Shown here: positions 18,314-27,003 of the stretch, piece by piece
Layout: the number at the start of each line of letters is the position of its first letter
Position numbering within the stretch: the first letter of the stretch is position 1
NCBI GenBank assembly: GCA_903834925.1
Contig: CAILLA010000057.1
Coordinates: 110,706 to 174,705, forward strand
Source of the DNA: an uncultured Schlesneria sp.
Lineage (GTDB): Bacteria > Planctomycetota > Planctomycetia > Planctomycetales > Planctomycetaceae
Direction of reading: 5' to 3'
DNA length: 64,000 nt
Position numbers and translations under genes: made by a program
The notes under the pieces: model-generated
What the model saw: only the letters and a program-made list of their open reading frames with translations
What the model was told of the DNA's origin: nothing
Database searches by the model: none

Positions 18314-21300
18314 CTACCCCTTCGTAATCGCTTCATCCAGATTCAGAATCAAACTCATGACTGACGTCCAGGCGGCAAGATCGACGTCACCGATAGTTTC
18401 GTCACGGACAGATTCTCCGATCGAGATCAGTGACTTCGCACCAGATGGGTCTTGCTGATAATGAGCAAGTCGCTGCTGCAACGTTTTGAGCAACACGTGT
18501 ATCTCATGCGTCGACGGCTTTCGTGACATGGCGAGCCGGAAAGCGAAAGACAGGCGAGATTCCGCGTTCAGGCCACCTTCGTGAATCACACGTTCTGCCA
18601 ATCGACGAGATGCCTCAAGATACGTCGGGTCGTTCAACAAGACGAGTGCTTGCAGCGGTGTATTCGTCCGGGATCGACGAGCCGTACAGACCTCGCGCTC
18701 CGGTGCATCAAAAGTGTTCAGCCCAGGCGGAGGACAGGTTCGCTTCCAGAAAGTATACATGCTTCGGCGATAGAGACCTTCTCCTTTGTCTTGTTTGTAA
18801 ACCGTACCTTCGTAGTCGGCCCCGACCGCAACGTCGTCCCACAGCCCCGCAGGTTGGTAAGGTGAGACGCTTGGTCCACCCGTTCGATCACTCAACAGCC
18901 CGGCCAACGCTAAAGCGTTATCGCGGATCATTTCAGCCTGCAGCCGAAAACGCGGCCCCCGTGCAAGCAATTTGTTCAATGGATCTCGCTCATGCATTTC
19001 CCTCGAGGTCCGCGAGGACTGTCGATACGTCGCTGAACAAACCATCTGCCGATGCAGTCGTTTTGTATCCCAATGCGATCGAGTATCCCCTGTTTCGGAT
19101 TGCCCGTCTGGAAGCCCCGAGTATTCCGCTGCGAGCCAGTTGAGCAGATCCAGATTCACCGGCCATTGTCCCTGCGAACCAAAATCTTCGACAGTCTCGA
19201 CCAGGCCGTTTCCAAAGAACTGCATCCAGGCTCGATTGACTGCGACCCGCGCGGTCAGCGGATGATCGGGCAAGAGTAACCATTGGGCCAGTCCCAGTCG
19301 GTTTCGAGGGGCCCCTTCGGGAAATCGAGGCAGACTGGCCGGAACATCGGCTTTCACTTCGTCCCCGGGTGCATCGTACTGACCGCGCTTCAGATAATAG
19401 GTGGTACGTGGCTGAGGCATTTCCTGCATTACCATCGCCGAGGGAACCGACTTCTCCAGGTCCAGTCGCTGTTTATCCAAATCGGCACGAGCCACCGTCG
19501 TTGATTGGAAATCGGGATCGAATCGTTTGAGATAAGCTTTCACGATCGTCAAATTCTGATCGGCCGTACGTTTTTCAGGTGCCATCACCAGGAGATCGGA
19601 CAGAGCATCCGAACCAGCAAGGTTGAGAACCTCTTCGGGCGAAAGTTCACTGTCATATATGCGAACATCGTCGATCATCCCCTTGAATGGCGCTCCCGGT
19701 GTGCGTCGTCCAATTCGCAAAGGCTTCGTCGTAATTGTGGTCGCAGTCAGCAGGTTATTGGTGATTTCAACCTCTTGCCTTTGGCCATCAACATAAAGCT
19801 TCAGACCTTCACCCTTTGACGAGCCATCGTATGTAGCAAAGACGTGCTTCCATTGATTAACGGGGATTTCGGCACGTGTCACAACATGTAACGCATCGTC
19901 TGGCCAGCGATGAATCAGATGTGCCGTCAGCTTTCCGCCAACCAGCAACAGGTCGAAACCGCGAAAGTCGTCGACATCGTCCATGCGAGAGAGGACTGTT
20001 GCACCCTCTTTATTTTCGACATTGATCCACGCTCCGAAGGAAAAGCGATCGGTCCGTTCGAACGACGCCAGATCTCCCACTTCGATGTGCGAGTTTCCAT
20101 CAAGCTTGATCGCGCCGTTTATTTTGCCTGCAACCCAAACCCCCTTGCCAATTACCTGGCCTTTTCGCAGAGGGTCCCGAAACTCCGTCGCCTCCGCACC
20201 AACCGTTTCGTCCAGCGTCCATCGCAGGATTGGAAGTTTTTCATTCAGGTTCGAGGCGACCGCCGCGCGAAGTTTCGGTTCCCATTCTGACATGGCCTGA
20301 GTCGTCACCGCGATTCGTTGCTGCAGTTTTTGATCAAAATCCGCAAGATGCTGCGTCAAGCTTGATAACCGCTCGGCTTGGATCGGGGTCGGTGCCTTGA
20401 TCATAGGCTCGGCATTGCCGACTCGACCCGCTTCGCCTTGTTCGTTCAATTGATTAAAAAAGGCGAAGAACTGGTAATATTCTTTCTGAGTGATCGGGTC
20501 AAACTTGTGATCATGACAACGGGCGCAACCCATCGACATCCCGAGAAAAATCGTGGATGTTGTGTGAACCCGATCCGCTACATATTCAACCCGGTATTCT
20601 TCGGGAATAATCCCCCCTTCGGAATTAATCACGTGATTTCGATTGAACCCGGTGGCGATTCGCTGATCGAGCGTCGGATTCGGCAATAAATCTCCACCAA
20701 GTTGCTCGGTCACAAATTGATCGAACGGCATTCCGGAGTTGAAGGCGTTGATCGTCCAGTCTCGCCAGCGCCACATGTAACGAGTGGTGTCGTTATTAAA
20801 TCCGTGTGTGTCTGCGTATCGAGCCGCATCCAGCCAATCGAGCGCCATCCGTTCGCCGTAACGAGGCGAAGTCATCAATCGATCGACAAGCTTTTCGTAG
20901 GCGTCCGGAGAATCGTCCGCCAGGAACGTATCCACTTCACTCAAGGTGGGAGGAGTCCCCGTCAAATCAAGCGTGATTCGGCGGATCAATCGTTCCTTGT
21001 CAGCCGGCGGCGACGGCTTTAATCCTTCCACCTGCAAGCGGCGATGAATGAACGAATCAATTTGTCCCTGCGCCAGATCATCTCGAACATTCTCAAGACG
21101 AGGCCGCTTCGGTGCATCAAAAGACCAATGTTTCTGGTATTCACCCCCCTGAGCCACCCAACGTTTCAGCAGATCGATCTGCACCGCCGTCAGCTGTTTG
21201 CTGCTGTCGACAGGCGGCATTCGTTCGTTCGGATCGTCGGTCAGGATTCGTCGGACAAGTTCGCTGTCGGCGACATTGCCCGGTATGATTGCGGTCTTTC

Positions 21301-21589
21301 CCGACGGAAGTGCCACTCTCGGCGCATCCGCAACATCCAACCGCAGGCTGGCCTGGCGAGCCTTTTCGTCAGGACCATGACATGAAAAACAATAATCCGA
21401 AAGCAAGGGCCGGATATCGCGATTAAATTCGACGCGATCCTCGGCAAAGGTTGATGATTTTAGACATGCAAGTATTACAAGCAGGACACCGGCAACAAAT
21501 CGGCAGCTCGTGGAAGAAGTAACCATATTCTGAATCGTAAATTTCTTCGGTGCAAGTATTCGGGTCAACATTTTGATGTCTGCAATCAT
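18314..21589 (-). CDS. PSCyt1/DUF1549-LamG-DUF1553 planctomycete cytochrome protein
   Basis: A 1091-residue exported protein. A hydrophobic signal-like segment (about residues 30-48) is followed by a c-type heme motif CFSCH in the PSCyt1 domain with the distal RMPP Met region, then PSCyt2/DUF1549 (including the second heme-like motif CARCH), a concanavalin-like LamG insert around residues 470-660, and the C-terminal PSD1/DUF1553 domain with the [16 protein letters not shown] motif. The architecture is known from planctomycetes and linked to polysaccharide breakdown, but the reaction is not established. The usual partner gene DUF1501 is absent on either side. Start ATG 21589; internal ATGs could shorten the N-terminus. 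Confidence 0.92.
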   Translation of the reverse strand: MIADIKMLTRILAPKKFTIQNMVTSSTSCRFVAGVLLVILACLKSSTFAEDRVEFNRDIRPLLSDYCFSCHGPDEKARQASLRLDVADAPRVALPSGKTAIIPGNVADSELVRRILTDDPNERMPPVDSSKQLTAVQIDLLKRWVAQGGEYQKHWSFDAPKRPRLENVRDDLAQGQIDSFIHRRLQVEGLKPSPPADKERLIRRITLDLTGTPPTLSEVDTFLADDSPDAYEKLVDRLMTSPRYGERMALDWLDAARYADTHGFNNDTTRYMWRWRDWTINAFNSGMPFDQFVTEQLGGDLLPNPTLDQRIATGFNRNHVINSEGGIIPEEYRVEYVADRVHTTSTIFLGMSMGCARCHDHKFDPITQKEYYQFFAFFNQLNEQGEAGRVGNAEPMIKAPTPIQAERLSSLTQHLADFDQKLQQRIAVTTQAMSEWEPKLRAAVASNLNEKLPILRWTLDETVGAEATEFRDPLRKGQVIGKGVWVAGKINGAIKLDGNSHIEVGDLASFERTDRFSFGAWINVENKEGATVLSRMDDVDDFRGFDLLLVGGKLTAHLIHRWPDDALHVVTRAEIPVNQWKHVFATYDGSSKGEGLKLYVDGQRQEVEITNNLLTATTITTKPLRIGRRTPGAPFKGMIDDVRIYDSELSPEEVLNLAGSDALSDLLVMAPEKRTADQNLTIVKAYLKRFDPDFQSTTVARADLDKQRLDLEKSVPSAMVMQEMPQPRTTYYLKRGQYDAPGDEVKADVPASLPRFPEGAPRNRLGLAQWLLLPDHPLTARVAVNRAWMQFFGNGLVETVEDFGSQGQWPVNLDLLNWLAAEYSGLPDGQSETGDTRSHWDTKRLHRQMVCSATYRQSSRTSREMHERDPLNKLLARGPRFRLQAEMIRDNALALAGLLSDRTGGPSVSPYQPAGLWDDVAVGADYEGTVYKQDKGEGLYRRSMYTFWKRTCPPPGLNTFDAPEREVCTARRSRTNTPLQALVLLNDPTYLEASRRLAERVIHEGGLNAESRLSFAFRLAMSRKPSTHEIHVLLKTLQQRLAHYQQDPSGAKSLISIGESVRDETIGDVDLAAWTSVMSLILNLDEAITKG

Positions 21590-21697
21590 CCCATTGAAAT
21601 CGTCATGAGTCTAGCCACGAAGCATCCTGATGTCCCTCGACCGCGTAAACAGTGACACGATCATTGGGAAAGTCGATTCTCAGAACGCTTCTCGTTT

Positions 21698-22315
21698 TCA
21701 AATATAAACGTCTTTGCCTCGTAACTCTGATGCTCGTTCCGCGATTTCTCGAAGATCTTGTCGAGAGATTCCGTATGCAAACATTTTTGGTTCAGAGCCG
21801 ACGCGGAACTCGATATGCCCTGCATCGTTTCCCTTCGCATTTGAACCGCCGTTTCCCGCCCATTTGCCAATGAAACGCGAGAATAAGCCGCGGGTGGCCG
21901 TTAAGGGACTCGATTCGGCGTCTGTCTGCGGATTCAGCCTGACTGAGAAACTTGAACAGGCATTGTAAAGTACGGACCGAAGTTCTTTAGGTGCGCTGTT
22001 ACGTCTTCCGTATTGAATGACATCGTCGAGGAACTCGATTCGAAAATGATTTGCATTACGGAGCGTTTGGATTCCGCAAATACAGGTCATTAAAGTGCAT
22101 AATCCGATTACAAAGTTGTTCATCCCCTCTTGAAAATCGCCTTGATGTTTCGGCCACAAAACTAGCGAAACCGCCATCATCAGAAATTTGCTACCTAACA
22201 ACGTCCCGCAAATTGAAATAGGCCAAGTAACCCAATTAGTCCACAATGGTGCATGACCATTTGCCGTCTCACAGATGCGATGATCCACTTCTTCAACATC
22301 GGAAACCTGGTCCAT
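21698..22315 (-). CDS. Hypothetical membrane protein
   Basis: A 205-residue protein with two hydrophobic segments (about residues 30-55 and 65-85) and a polar C-terminal half of some 110 residues. No family recognised. ATG 22315 has GAGG about ten bases upstream. Coding potential is supported by amino-acid composition rather than homology, so it may be strain-restricted. Confidence 0.6.
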   Translation of the reverse strand: MDQVSDVEEVDHRICETANGHAPLWTNWVTWPISICGTLLGSKFLMMAVSLVLWPKHQGDFQEGMNNFVIGLCTLMTCICGIQTLRNANHFRIEFLDDVIQYGRRNSAPKELRSVLYNACSSFSVRLNPQTDAESSPLTATRGLFSRFIGKWAGNGGSNAKGNDAGHIEFRVGSEPKMFAYGISRQDLREIAERASELRGKDVYI

Positions 22316-22631
22316 TGACAATCAACCTCGGCAAATGTGAATGCGTTATTTGAGATAACAAATAGCACGCTGCTTCATGGTTCGCCACGTCAATCGGATT
22401 CGAGACAACCCGTCGGCGTTCGAATTCAGACGATCGCCTTCTGGACTGACATCGAGCCGTTCCGTTGGGACTTTGGATTGAGCGAATGTAGAGGCCCTGA
22501 CAGGCAACGCCGCGATTTACAAAGCCGCTGCCCCAACGCTCCTGTGGCAGTGGTTAACATGCCTTTGCTTTAGGGATTTGCATGAGATTGTGTGTCGGTG
22601 AATGATGTCTCCTGTTGGTGCAGTGGCCCGA
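22316..22631. other. Intergenic region, nothing recognised
   Basis: This 316-base spacer between two minus-strand genes should hold the promoter of the membrane-protein gene. I see no hairpin, RNA gene or convincing small ORF. Confidence 0.5.
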
Positions 22632-23429
22632 TTAACACCGCCGCAGGGACTCTGGGGTTTCGTCGAGTTGCATGCTCCATCGCAAATCTCGCCGCAAAAC
22701 TCGACGCGATGGCAGGACATTGAAATCAAAGTCGATTCCAATCCTTTCAAAATGAGCCGGGCGAATTGAAGGCCAGACTGCGGCGTCGATGCTCTCGATC
22801 ACTTTGACGTTCCGCAGCTCAATATGAACCTCGCCCGGTATCGAAACCCGTTGAACGAGAATTCCCGAATTCTTGAACATACGACTGGTAAATGGAATTG
22901 TGCCTCCCGTCGGCATACCTCCCGTCGGCATGCCAACCGTGATCGCCGAAGGTCCATCGATCGCGACCGCATCCGCGAGCACAATCGAATTGTCATCGAC
23001 TGACACAACACGTCCTGCCACGTTCATTTCCGTTGGTGATGTCGAGACGCTGAGAGAAGTCTTCATCTCAGACGAATTTGAATCAGATTCCTTGCCGGGA
23101 TTCGTACTTGGCATGACCGCTTTGATTTTGCAGTATTCGAAATTCTCGAGCAACGATTTCACCGAGATTGAATTCGAGTCAGGCGTCTTCGACGCATCCC
23201 CCATCGATGCTTCCACCGTTGCTAATGGAACCCATCCAATCGTTAAATCCCCTCCCGCTTCAGGGGTTCGTTGAACTACGACGATCTCCGTTGATCCATG
23301 TGTCGTTTCATCCGTCACGCGAGCGACAGCATCCACAGGCATGACAGGCCCTGACGACCAGACCGCACAGCCTGAGATCAATCCCGGGCATAGCAAGCCG
23401 ATAATGCGAATTCGGAAGCAGGTCAACAT
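22632..23429 (-). CDS. Putative lipoprotein of unknown function
   Basis: A 265-residue protein with a signal peptide ending in the lipobox LISGC (Cys at about residue 21). The mature part is polar, Ser/Asp-rich, and contains the tandem GMPTGGMPTGG near residue 170. The C-terminal third (IRPAHFERIGIDFDFNVLP) looks folded. No family recognised; presumably attached to a cell membrane on the periplasmic side. Confidence 0.65.
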   Translation of the reverse strand: MLTCFRIRIIGLLCPGLISGCAVWSSGPVMPVDAVARVTDETTHGSTEIVVVQRTPEAGGDLTIGWVPLATVEASMGDASKTPDSNSISVKSLLENFEYCKIKAVMPSTNPGKESDSNSSEMKTSLSVSTSPTEMNVAGRVVSVDDNSIVLADAVAIDGPSAITVGMPTGGMPTGGTIPFTSRMFKNSGILVQRVSIPGEVHIELRNVKVIESIDAAVWPSIRPAHFERIGIDFDFNVLPSRRVLRRDLRWSMQLDETPESLRRC

Positions 23430-23835
23430 CTGTGAACGATCCTTCGTGCTGGCCAGGTGAAGTTGCCATTGAAGGCGACCGATTATCGTAAGAAAGCCAG
23501 ATTGATCCAGACGGACGCTTGGGCGACCGATGATCGATTAACTCAAGTAGAACAACGAATTCCCGAGAGAATTCCACGTGTTTGTCGGGCATTTTCCACT
23601 TTGATGTCTCATTCGTACCACAAATGGAACGATTCAAATTCCACACGAATCGTCGGTGTTCGGCGGATTCTGCCGTTGAAATCACGGGATGAAGTCGGCA
23701 CGGTCTTGCAGGGGATTCTGAGGCATGTGAGAAGAGACGAAGGAATTGATAAGATGAACATGCCGCCATATGACTTTTCAATCACGATGAAGTCTGCCTG
23801 CTTCCGCCGCTTATGTAAAAAGCCCGGTGCCGAAT
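23430..23835. other. Divergent intergenic region
   Basis: A 406-base spacer between the lipoprotein (minus) and the ABC ATPase (plus). Open frames exist on both strands (for example 23457-23843 plus) but their composition is unlike the neighbouring proteins and I do not call them. It should hold two divergent promoters. Confidence 0.45.
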
Positions 23836-24618
23836 ATGAATAAAAAGCCCGCGATGATTGTCGTTGAACAACTAACGAAACAATTTGCCGACCTTCGGAA
23901 GGGGCCATTCACGGCACTCGACCATGTCAGTTTTGAAGTCAAACCGGGCGAGGTTTTCGGTCTGCTTGGCCCGAACGGTGCCGGAAAAACAACCTGTTTA
24001 CGAATTCTCAGTACGGTCTTGAAACCAACGAGCGGTCGAGCGTTTGTTGCGGGTTATGATGTTGCAAAAAATCCGCAAGAAGTGCGGGCTCGGATGGGAT
24101 TTCTCTCAAATAACACGGGGATCTACGATCGAATGACTGCCTGGGAAATGGTCGAACATTTTGGTCGGCTTTATGGGATTCCTGAAGCTCAAGTCCAAGA
24201 ACGCATCGCGATGTTGTTCGAGCGTTTGAAGATGACATCGATCCGAGACGTGCTCGGCTCAAAAATGTCGACCGGTATGAAACAAAAGGTTTCGATTGCT
24301 CGGGCCATGATTCATGACCCTCCGGTTCTGATTTTCGATGAACCGACGTCTGGGCTAGACGTGCTGGTTGCCAGGAACGTCATTGATGAAGTTGGGGCGT
24401 TACGAGATCAGGGGAAATGTATTATTTATTCCACTCACATCATGAGCGAAGTTCAAAAACTGTGTCACCGGATCGCGATCATCTATCGCGGAAAAATCCT
24501 TGCGGCCGGCTCGGTTAAGGAACTGGCAGACCAACACGAACAGCCGAGTTTGGACGAATTGTTTTTTAAACTGATTGATCAGGAAGATGCCAGAATTGAG
24601 AACGCGGTAGTTGCGTGA
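23836..24618 (+). CDS. ABC transporter ATP-binding protein (NatA-like)
   Basis: The ATPase subunit of an ABC-2 type exporter. Walker [10 protein letters not shown] lies near residue 45, the signature is the NatA-type [13 protein letters not shown], Walker B is [12 protein letters not shown] and the switch His is in YSTHIMSEV. The protein is about 260 residues, normal for the subunit. ATG 23836 is preferred over the upstream GTG 23827. No permease gene follows on this strand, which is unusual since natA and natB are commonly paired; two orphan permeases occur elsewhere in the window. Confidence 0.93.
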   Translation: MNKKPAMIVVEQLTKQFADLRKGPFTALDHVSFEVKPGEVFGLLGPNGAGKTTCLRILSTVLKPTSGRAFVAGYDVAKNPQEVRARMGFLSNNTGIYDRMTAWEMVEHFGRLYGIPEAQVQERIAMLFERLKMTSIRDVLGSKMSTGMKQKVSIARAMIHDPPVLIFDEPTSGLDVLVARNVIDEVGALRDQGKCIIYSTHIMSEVQKLCHRIAIIYRGKILAAGSVKELADQHEQPSLDELFFKLIDQEDARIENAVVA

Positions 24619-24668
24619 GCTGGGTTGATGGTCGTCGTCGATGTTGACGCCGAGAGTTTCGTGCCACT

Positions 24669-24743
24669 GCTTAACCCGGATTATTCCTTAGCCCGACGCG
24701 CAAGCGAGGGTCTTTTTTTTGTCCTTCGCTTGCGCGTCGGGCT
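24669..24743. repeat. Palindromic dispersed repeat, family A copy 2
   Basis: Same leader (CTTAACCCGGATTATTCC) and same GCGCAAGCGAGGG-core inverted arms as the copy at 1385-1462, with an oligo-T loop. Arms are 24690-24711 and about 24723-24743; the right arm has lost one base relative to copy 1. Confidence 0.85.
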
Positions 24744-24846
24744 AACGTTTTACGGCATATTTCGACAATGGTTTAACCCTTGATCGATAAAGATCTTGTG
24801 TCGAGTCGCAGTAATTGCATTAATAAATGATTAGAAGTCTTCGGAG

Positions 24847-24914
24847 AAGCAGTGCTCTTTGTCCTTTTGATCTAAATCGAAGAGCACTGCTTGACCGAGG
24901 ACGGTCAAGCAGTG
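24847..24914. repeat. Three-armed palindromic repeat (family D)
   Basis: Arm I AAGCAGTGCTCTT (24847-24859) pairs with AAGAGCACTGCTT (24880-24892). The overlapping CACTGCTTGACC (24885-24896) also pairs with GGTCAAGCAGTG (24903-24914). The central arm can join either partner but not both. Confidence 0.8.
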
Positions 24915-24956
24915 GCACAAGATCAAGACTTACCAGCGGTTACATGGGGTTGGCGC

Positions 24957-25586
24957 TTATTTCCGACGCCACAACCCTCGGTAAATATTGCAGCCCATCT
25001 TGCGACCACGACGATGGAAATTCGTCAAAAAGTCCATATCGTCGGCACCGGCGGGTTCGGGCGGGGGAGTTTCTGCTAGGAAATCCGTGTGATGGTTCAT
25101 CAGTGACGAAATCACTTCGAAATAATCGCCGACGTCGGTCCACGAATGGACGAATCCATCGTGCTTCACGACCCTTGCTAACATGTCGGCGAATTCATCG
25201 GTGAATAGTCGCCGCTTGGTATGTTTCCGCTTCCACCAGGGATCGGGAAAGTAGACATGCGCCGCTGCGACCGAATGTGATGCAACCTGGTTTGTCAGGA
25301 ACTGTTTTGCGTCGCCGCCAATCACACGCGCGTTGAGAAGTTCGCGTTTGGCCAGCCGTTTGGCCGCGCGGCGACCTTCGGTGTAATCGAGTTCCACTCC
25401 AAGCCAATTGGTTTCCGGTCGAGTCAGGCTGGAATCGAGCAAGAATTTGCCTCGGCCACAGCCGAGATCAAGTTCCACCGGGTGGTCGTTGCCGAAGATG
25501 GTTTTCCAATCGAGCAGACCCTCGAGTTCAGCAAGCGGGGTAAAATAGGGGCGCAGATCAACAACTGGCTGGGACATAGTATCCAT
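24957..25586 (-). CDS. trmB: tRNA (guanine-N7-)-methyltransferase
   Basis: Methylates G46 at N7 in the variable loop of tRNAs using S-adenosylmethionine. The SAM-binding ELDLGCGRGKF lies near residue 40 and the TrmB-specific VYFPDPWWKRKHTKRR near residue 115. Length about 209, as usual. The ATG at 25586 lies one base after the stop of the upstream dehydratase, with GGTGA in its end; GTG 25598 and ATG 25577 are other possible starts. Tight spacing indicates co-transcription with the fabZ-like gene. Confidence 0.95.
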   Translation of the reverse strand: MDTMSQPVVDLRPYFTPLAELEGLLDWKTIFGNDHPVELDLGCGRGKFLLDSSLTRPETNWLGVELDYTEGRRAAKRLAKRELLNARVIGGDAKQFLTNQVASHSVAAAHVYFPDPWWKRKHTKRRLFTDEFADMLARVVKHDGFVHSWTDVGDYFEVISSLMNHHTDFLAETPPPEPAGADDMDFLTNFHRRGRKMGCNIYRGLWRRK

Positions 25587-25587
25587 C

Positions 25588-26097
25588 TTATTCGTCACCC
25601 GATTGAGGGCGGTCGCGGTGAATGGGGACGCCGATCATGACTCCGCTAAACACCATTTTCTCTTTCACAAACCCCTGAAACGCAAATTCCGCGCGACGGC
25701 CTGGCCGAAGCTTTGTCATCTTGACCATAATCAACAGCCGGTCGCCGACAAACACCGGCGAGCGGAATCGGACTTCTTCCATCCCGCCAAAACCCAGGAA
25801 ATCGCCTGCCAACAGTTCATACTTTCGGGCATAGAATCCGGCAAGTTGAGCGGCACATTCACACAGGACAACACCCGGCATGAGTGGGAAGTCAGGCATG
25901 TGCCCTCTGACCCAGAACTCGTTCGGTGTAATGTCTTTATAGCCGATGACGCCGTTCCCTTCGCGGTCGACGTGCAGGATCGCCGTCAATTGCTCCATCT
26001 CGAATCGCTGAGGATTGACTTTGCGGATTTCTTCCAGCGTAAAGACCGGTTTATCAAAGTCGATATTGTCCAAACTGTAAATCATTTGCGGCGGCAT
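25588..26097 (-). CDS. 3-hydroxyacyl-ACP dehydratase, FabZ/FabA family
   Basis: A hot-dog fold enzyme that dehydrates 3-hydroxyacyl-ACP. The family motif NEFWVRGHMPDFPLMPGV contains the catalytic His, and the catalytic Glu is in CECAAQ about 14 residues later. Residues before position 40 are longer than in typical FabZ, and the protein (about 169 residues) might be a FabZ-like paralogue with a planctomycete-specific substrate. ATG 26097 gives MPPQMIYSLDNI; ATG 26115 adds six residues. Confidence 0.9.
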   Translation of the reverse strand: MPPQMIYSLDNIDFDKPVFTLEEIRKVNPQRFEMEQLTAILHVDREGNGVIGYKDITPNEFWVRGHMPDFPLMPGVVLCECAAQLAGFYARKYELLAGDFLGFGGMEEVRFRSPVFVGDRLLIMVKMTKLRPGRRAEFAFQGFVKEKMVFSGVMIGVPIHRDRPQSGDE

Positions 26098-26115
26098 GGG
26101 CGAATCCTTGAACAA

Positions 26116-26450
26116 CCGAACTCTCGACAGGAAGTCTTTTGGGAATTCTTCCTCTGGATGTTTCGTTCACAACATCCTGCATTGGTATTGGCGACGATCA
26201 AATTAAACCAACGAAAAAATCAGCGAAAACAAGACAGCTCAGAAGGATGAAGGATGATTCGTAAAAGATCAAGAGCACAAGGGATTCTGTCGGTCTGCAT
26301 TTGAAGACATTGTCCTGAGATTGGCTGGATCGATCGACTTGACGGTCCGACGCTGGCACCCGTAGGCGACGCTGCTAGCGTCGTGCCGGTCCGACGTTAG
26401 CAGCGTCGCCCACGGGGCTGTGCGATCTAATCAGTTTCTCTGGAGATTCG
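26116..26450. other. Intergenic region with a palindromic repeat
   Basis: A 335-base spacer between the lipoprotein stop and the dehydratase start region. The only structure I see is the inverted repeat at 26359-26416. Confidence 0.6.
26359..26416. repeat. Palindromic repeat (family C)
   Basis: A 25-base inverted repeat with two mismatches (arms 26359-26383 and 26392-26416; core GGCGACGCTGCTA) around an 8-base loop. The loop edge GGTCCGACG also repeats the sequence just before the element (26344-26352). Confidence 0.85.
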
Positions 26451-26891
26451 TCACTTCGATTCTAATGGTGCATCCACAACGACCAGTGCGTGATTGGCTT
26501 CGTCGTATTGGTACTTTTTCCCGCCAGGCAACACAGGAAGTTCAATCTTGTTTGCTTTGATGATCTTTTCCATGAATTCATCGTAGCCGCTGGGATAACG
26601 ACCATTTTCGGCTTCGAATAGTCTGACAGCATGCTCAATATGCGATTTCGAGATTCGTTCCAGCATCGGACCGTACGCCGAAGTCGGTGCCGTGATCGGG
26701 TCGGTCGCATGGATCGTGGAATCGCTCACCTTTTGTCCGGCGTTCGGGTCATACTGACCAATATCCTGGGTCGTTTTGCCGACAATCGAGTTCGGTGATT
26801 TCCGTGTTTGTTTATCCAGGCTGTCCATACAGCCGCAAAGAAACAAAAAAGGGAGCAAAACGAGGGTCAGACAGGTCGGGATACGAGGCAT
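26451..26891 (-). CDS. Putative lipoprotein with pseudopilin-like tail
   Basis: A 146-residue protein with a signal peptide ending in the lipobox LCGC near residue 21. The C-terminal half has ENGRYPSGYDEFMEKII and LPGGKKYQYDEANHALVV, the pattern seen in the C-terminal domain of type II secretion GspG-like proteins, though the prepilin N-terminus is absent. Probably a membrane-attached protein of unknown role. Confidence 0.7.
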   Translation of the reverse strand: MPRIPTCLTLVLLPFLFLCGCMDSLDKQTRKSPNSIVGKTTQDIGQYDPNAGQKVSDSTIHATDPITAPTSAYGPMLERISKSHIEHAVRLFEAENGRYPSGYDEFMEKIIKANKIELPVLPGGKKYQYDEANHALVVVDAPLESK

Positions 26892-26968
26892 GGGAACAGT
26901 CCTTGTGATGAGGGAGTCTTTTTAGACCGGAAGCTTTTTTTGGGATGCTGAAGGTTTGTAGTTTTGGG

Positions 26969-26992
26969 CGCACGGGCTAAAGCCCATGCTAC
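26969..26992. repeat. Short dispersed repeat, family B copy 2
   Basis: CGCACGGGCTAAAGCCCATG plus CTAC, matching the copy at 1604-1628 apart from one loop base. It lies between the lipoprotein and the asparagine-synthase-like gene. Confidence 0.75.
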
Positions 26993-27003
26993 GGGTCTTG
27001 GGT

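Larger units (their letters stand above)
24619..24956. other. Convergent intergenic region with two palindromic repeats
   Basis: A 338-base spacer between the ABC ATPase and trmB. It carries the family A palindrome at 24690-24743 and a three-armed repeat at 24847-24914, and otherwise no gene. The oligo-T after the first arm (24713-24720) could help end ABC ATPase transcription. Confidence 0.7.

Noticed and set aside
18523..19143. Plus-strand open frame of 206 codons
   Set aside because: Antisense to the DUF1553 part of the PSCyt1 protein gene, whose reading has strong motifs.
22870..22945. Tandem 15-base repeat as a mobile or regulatory element
   Set aside because: It is two copies inside the lipoprotein coding frame that give GMPTGGMPTGG, so a protein repeat explains it.
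23308..23781. Minus-strand open frame of 157 codons over the lipoprotein start
   Set aside because: Overlaps the lipoprotein signal peptide in another frame and has no motifs.
23457..23843. Plus-strand open frame of 128 codons before the ABC ATPase
   Set aside because: No motif or protein-like composition, and it overlaps the ATPase start in another frame.
24250..24310. Aberrant ABC signature motif
   Set aside because: STGMKQK differs from LSGGQ but is the form seen in NatA-type ATPases, so it is not unusual.
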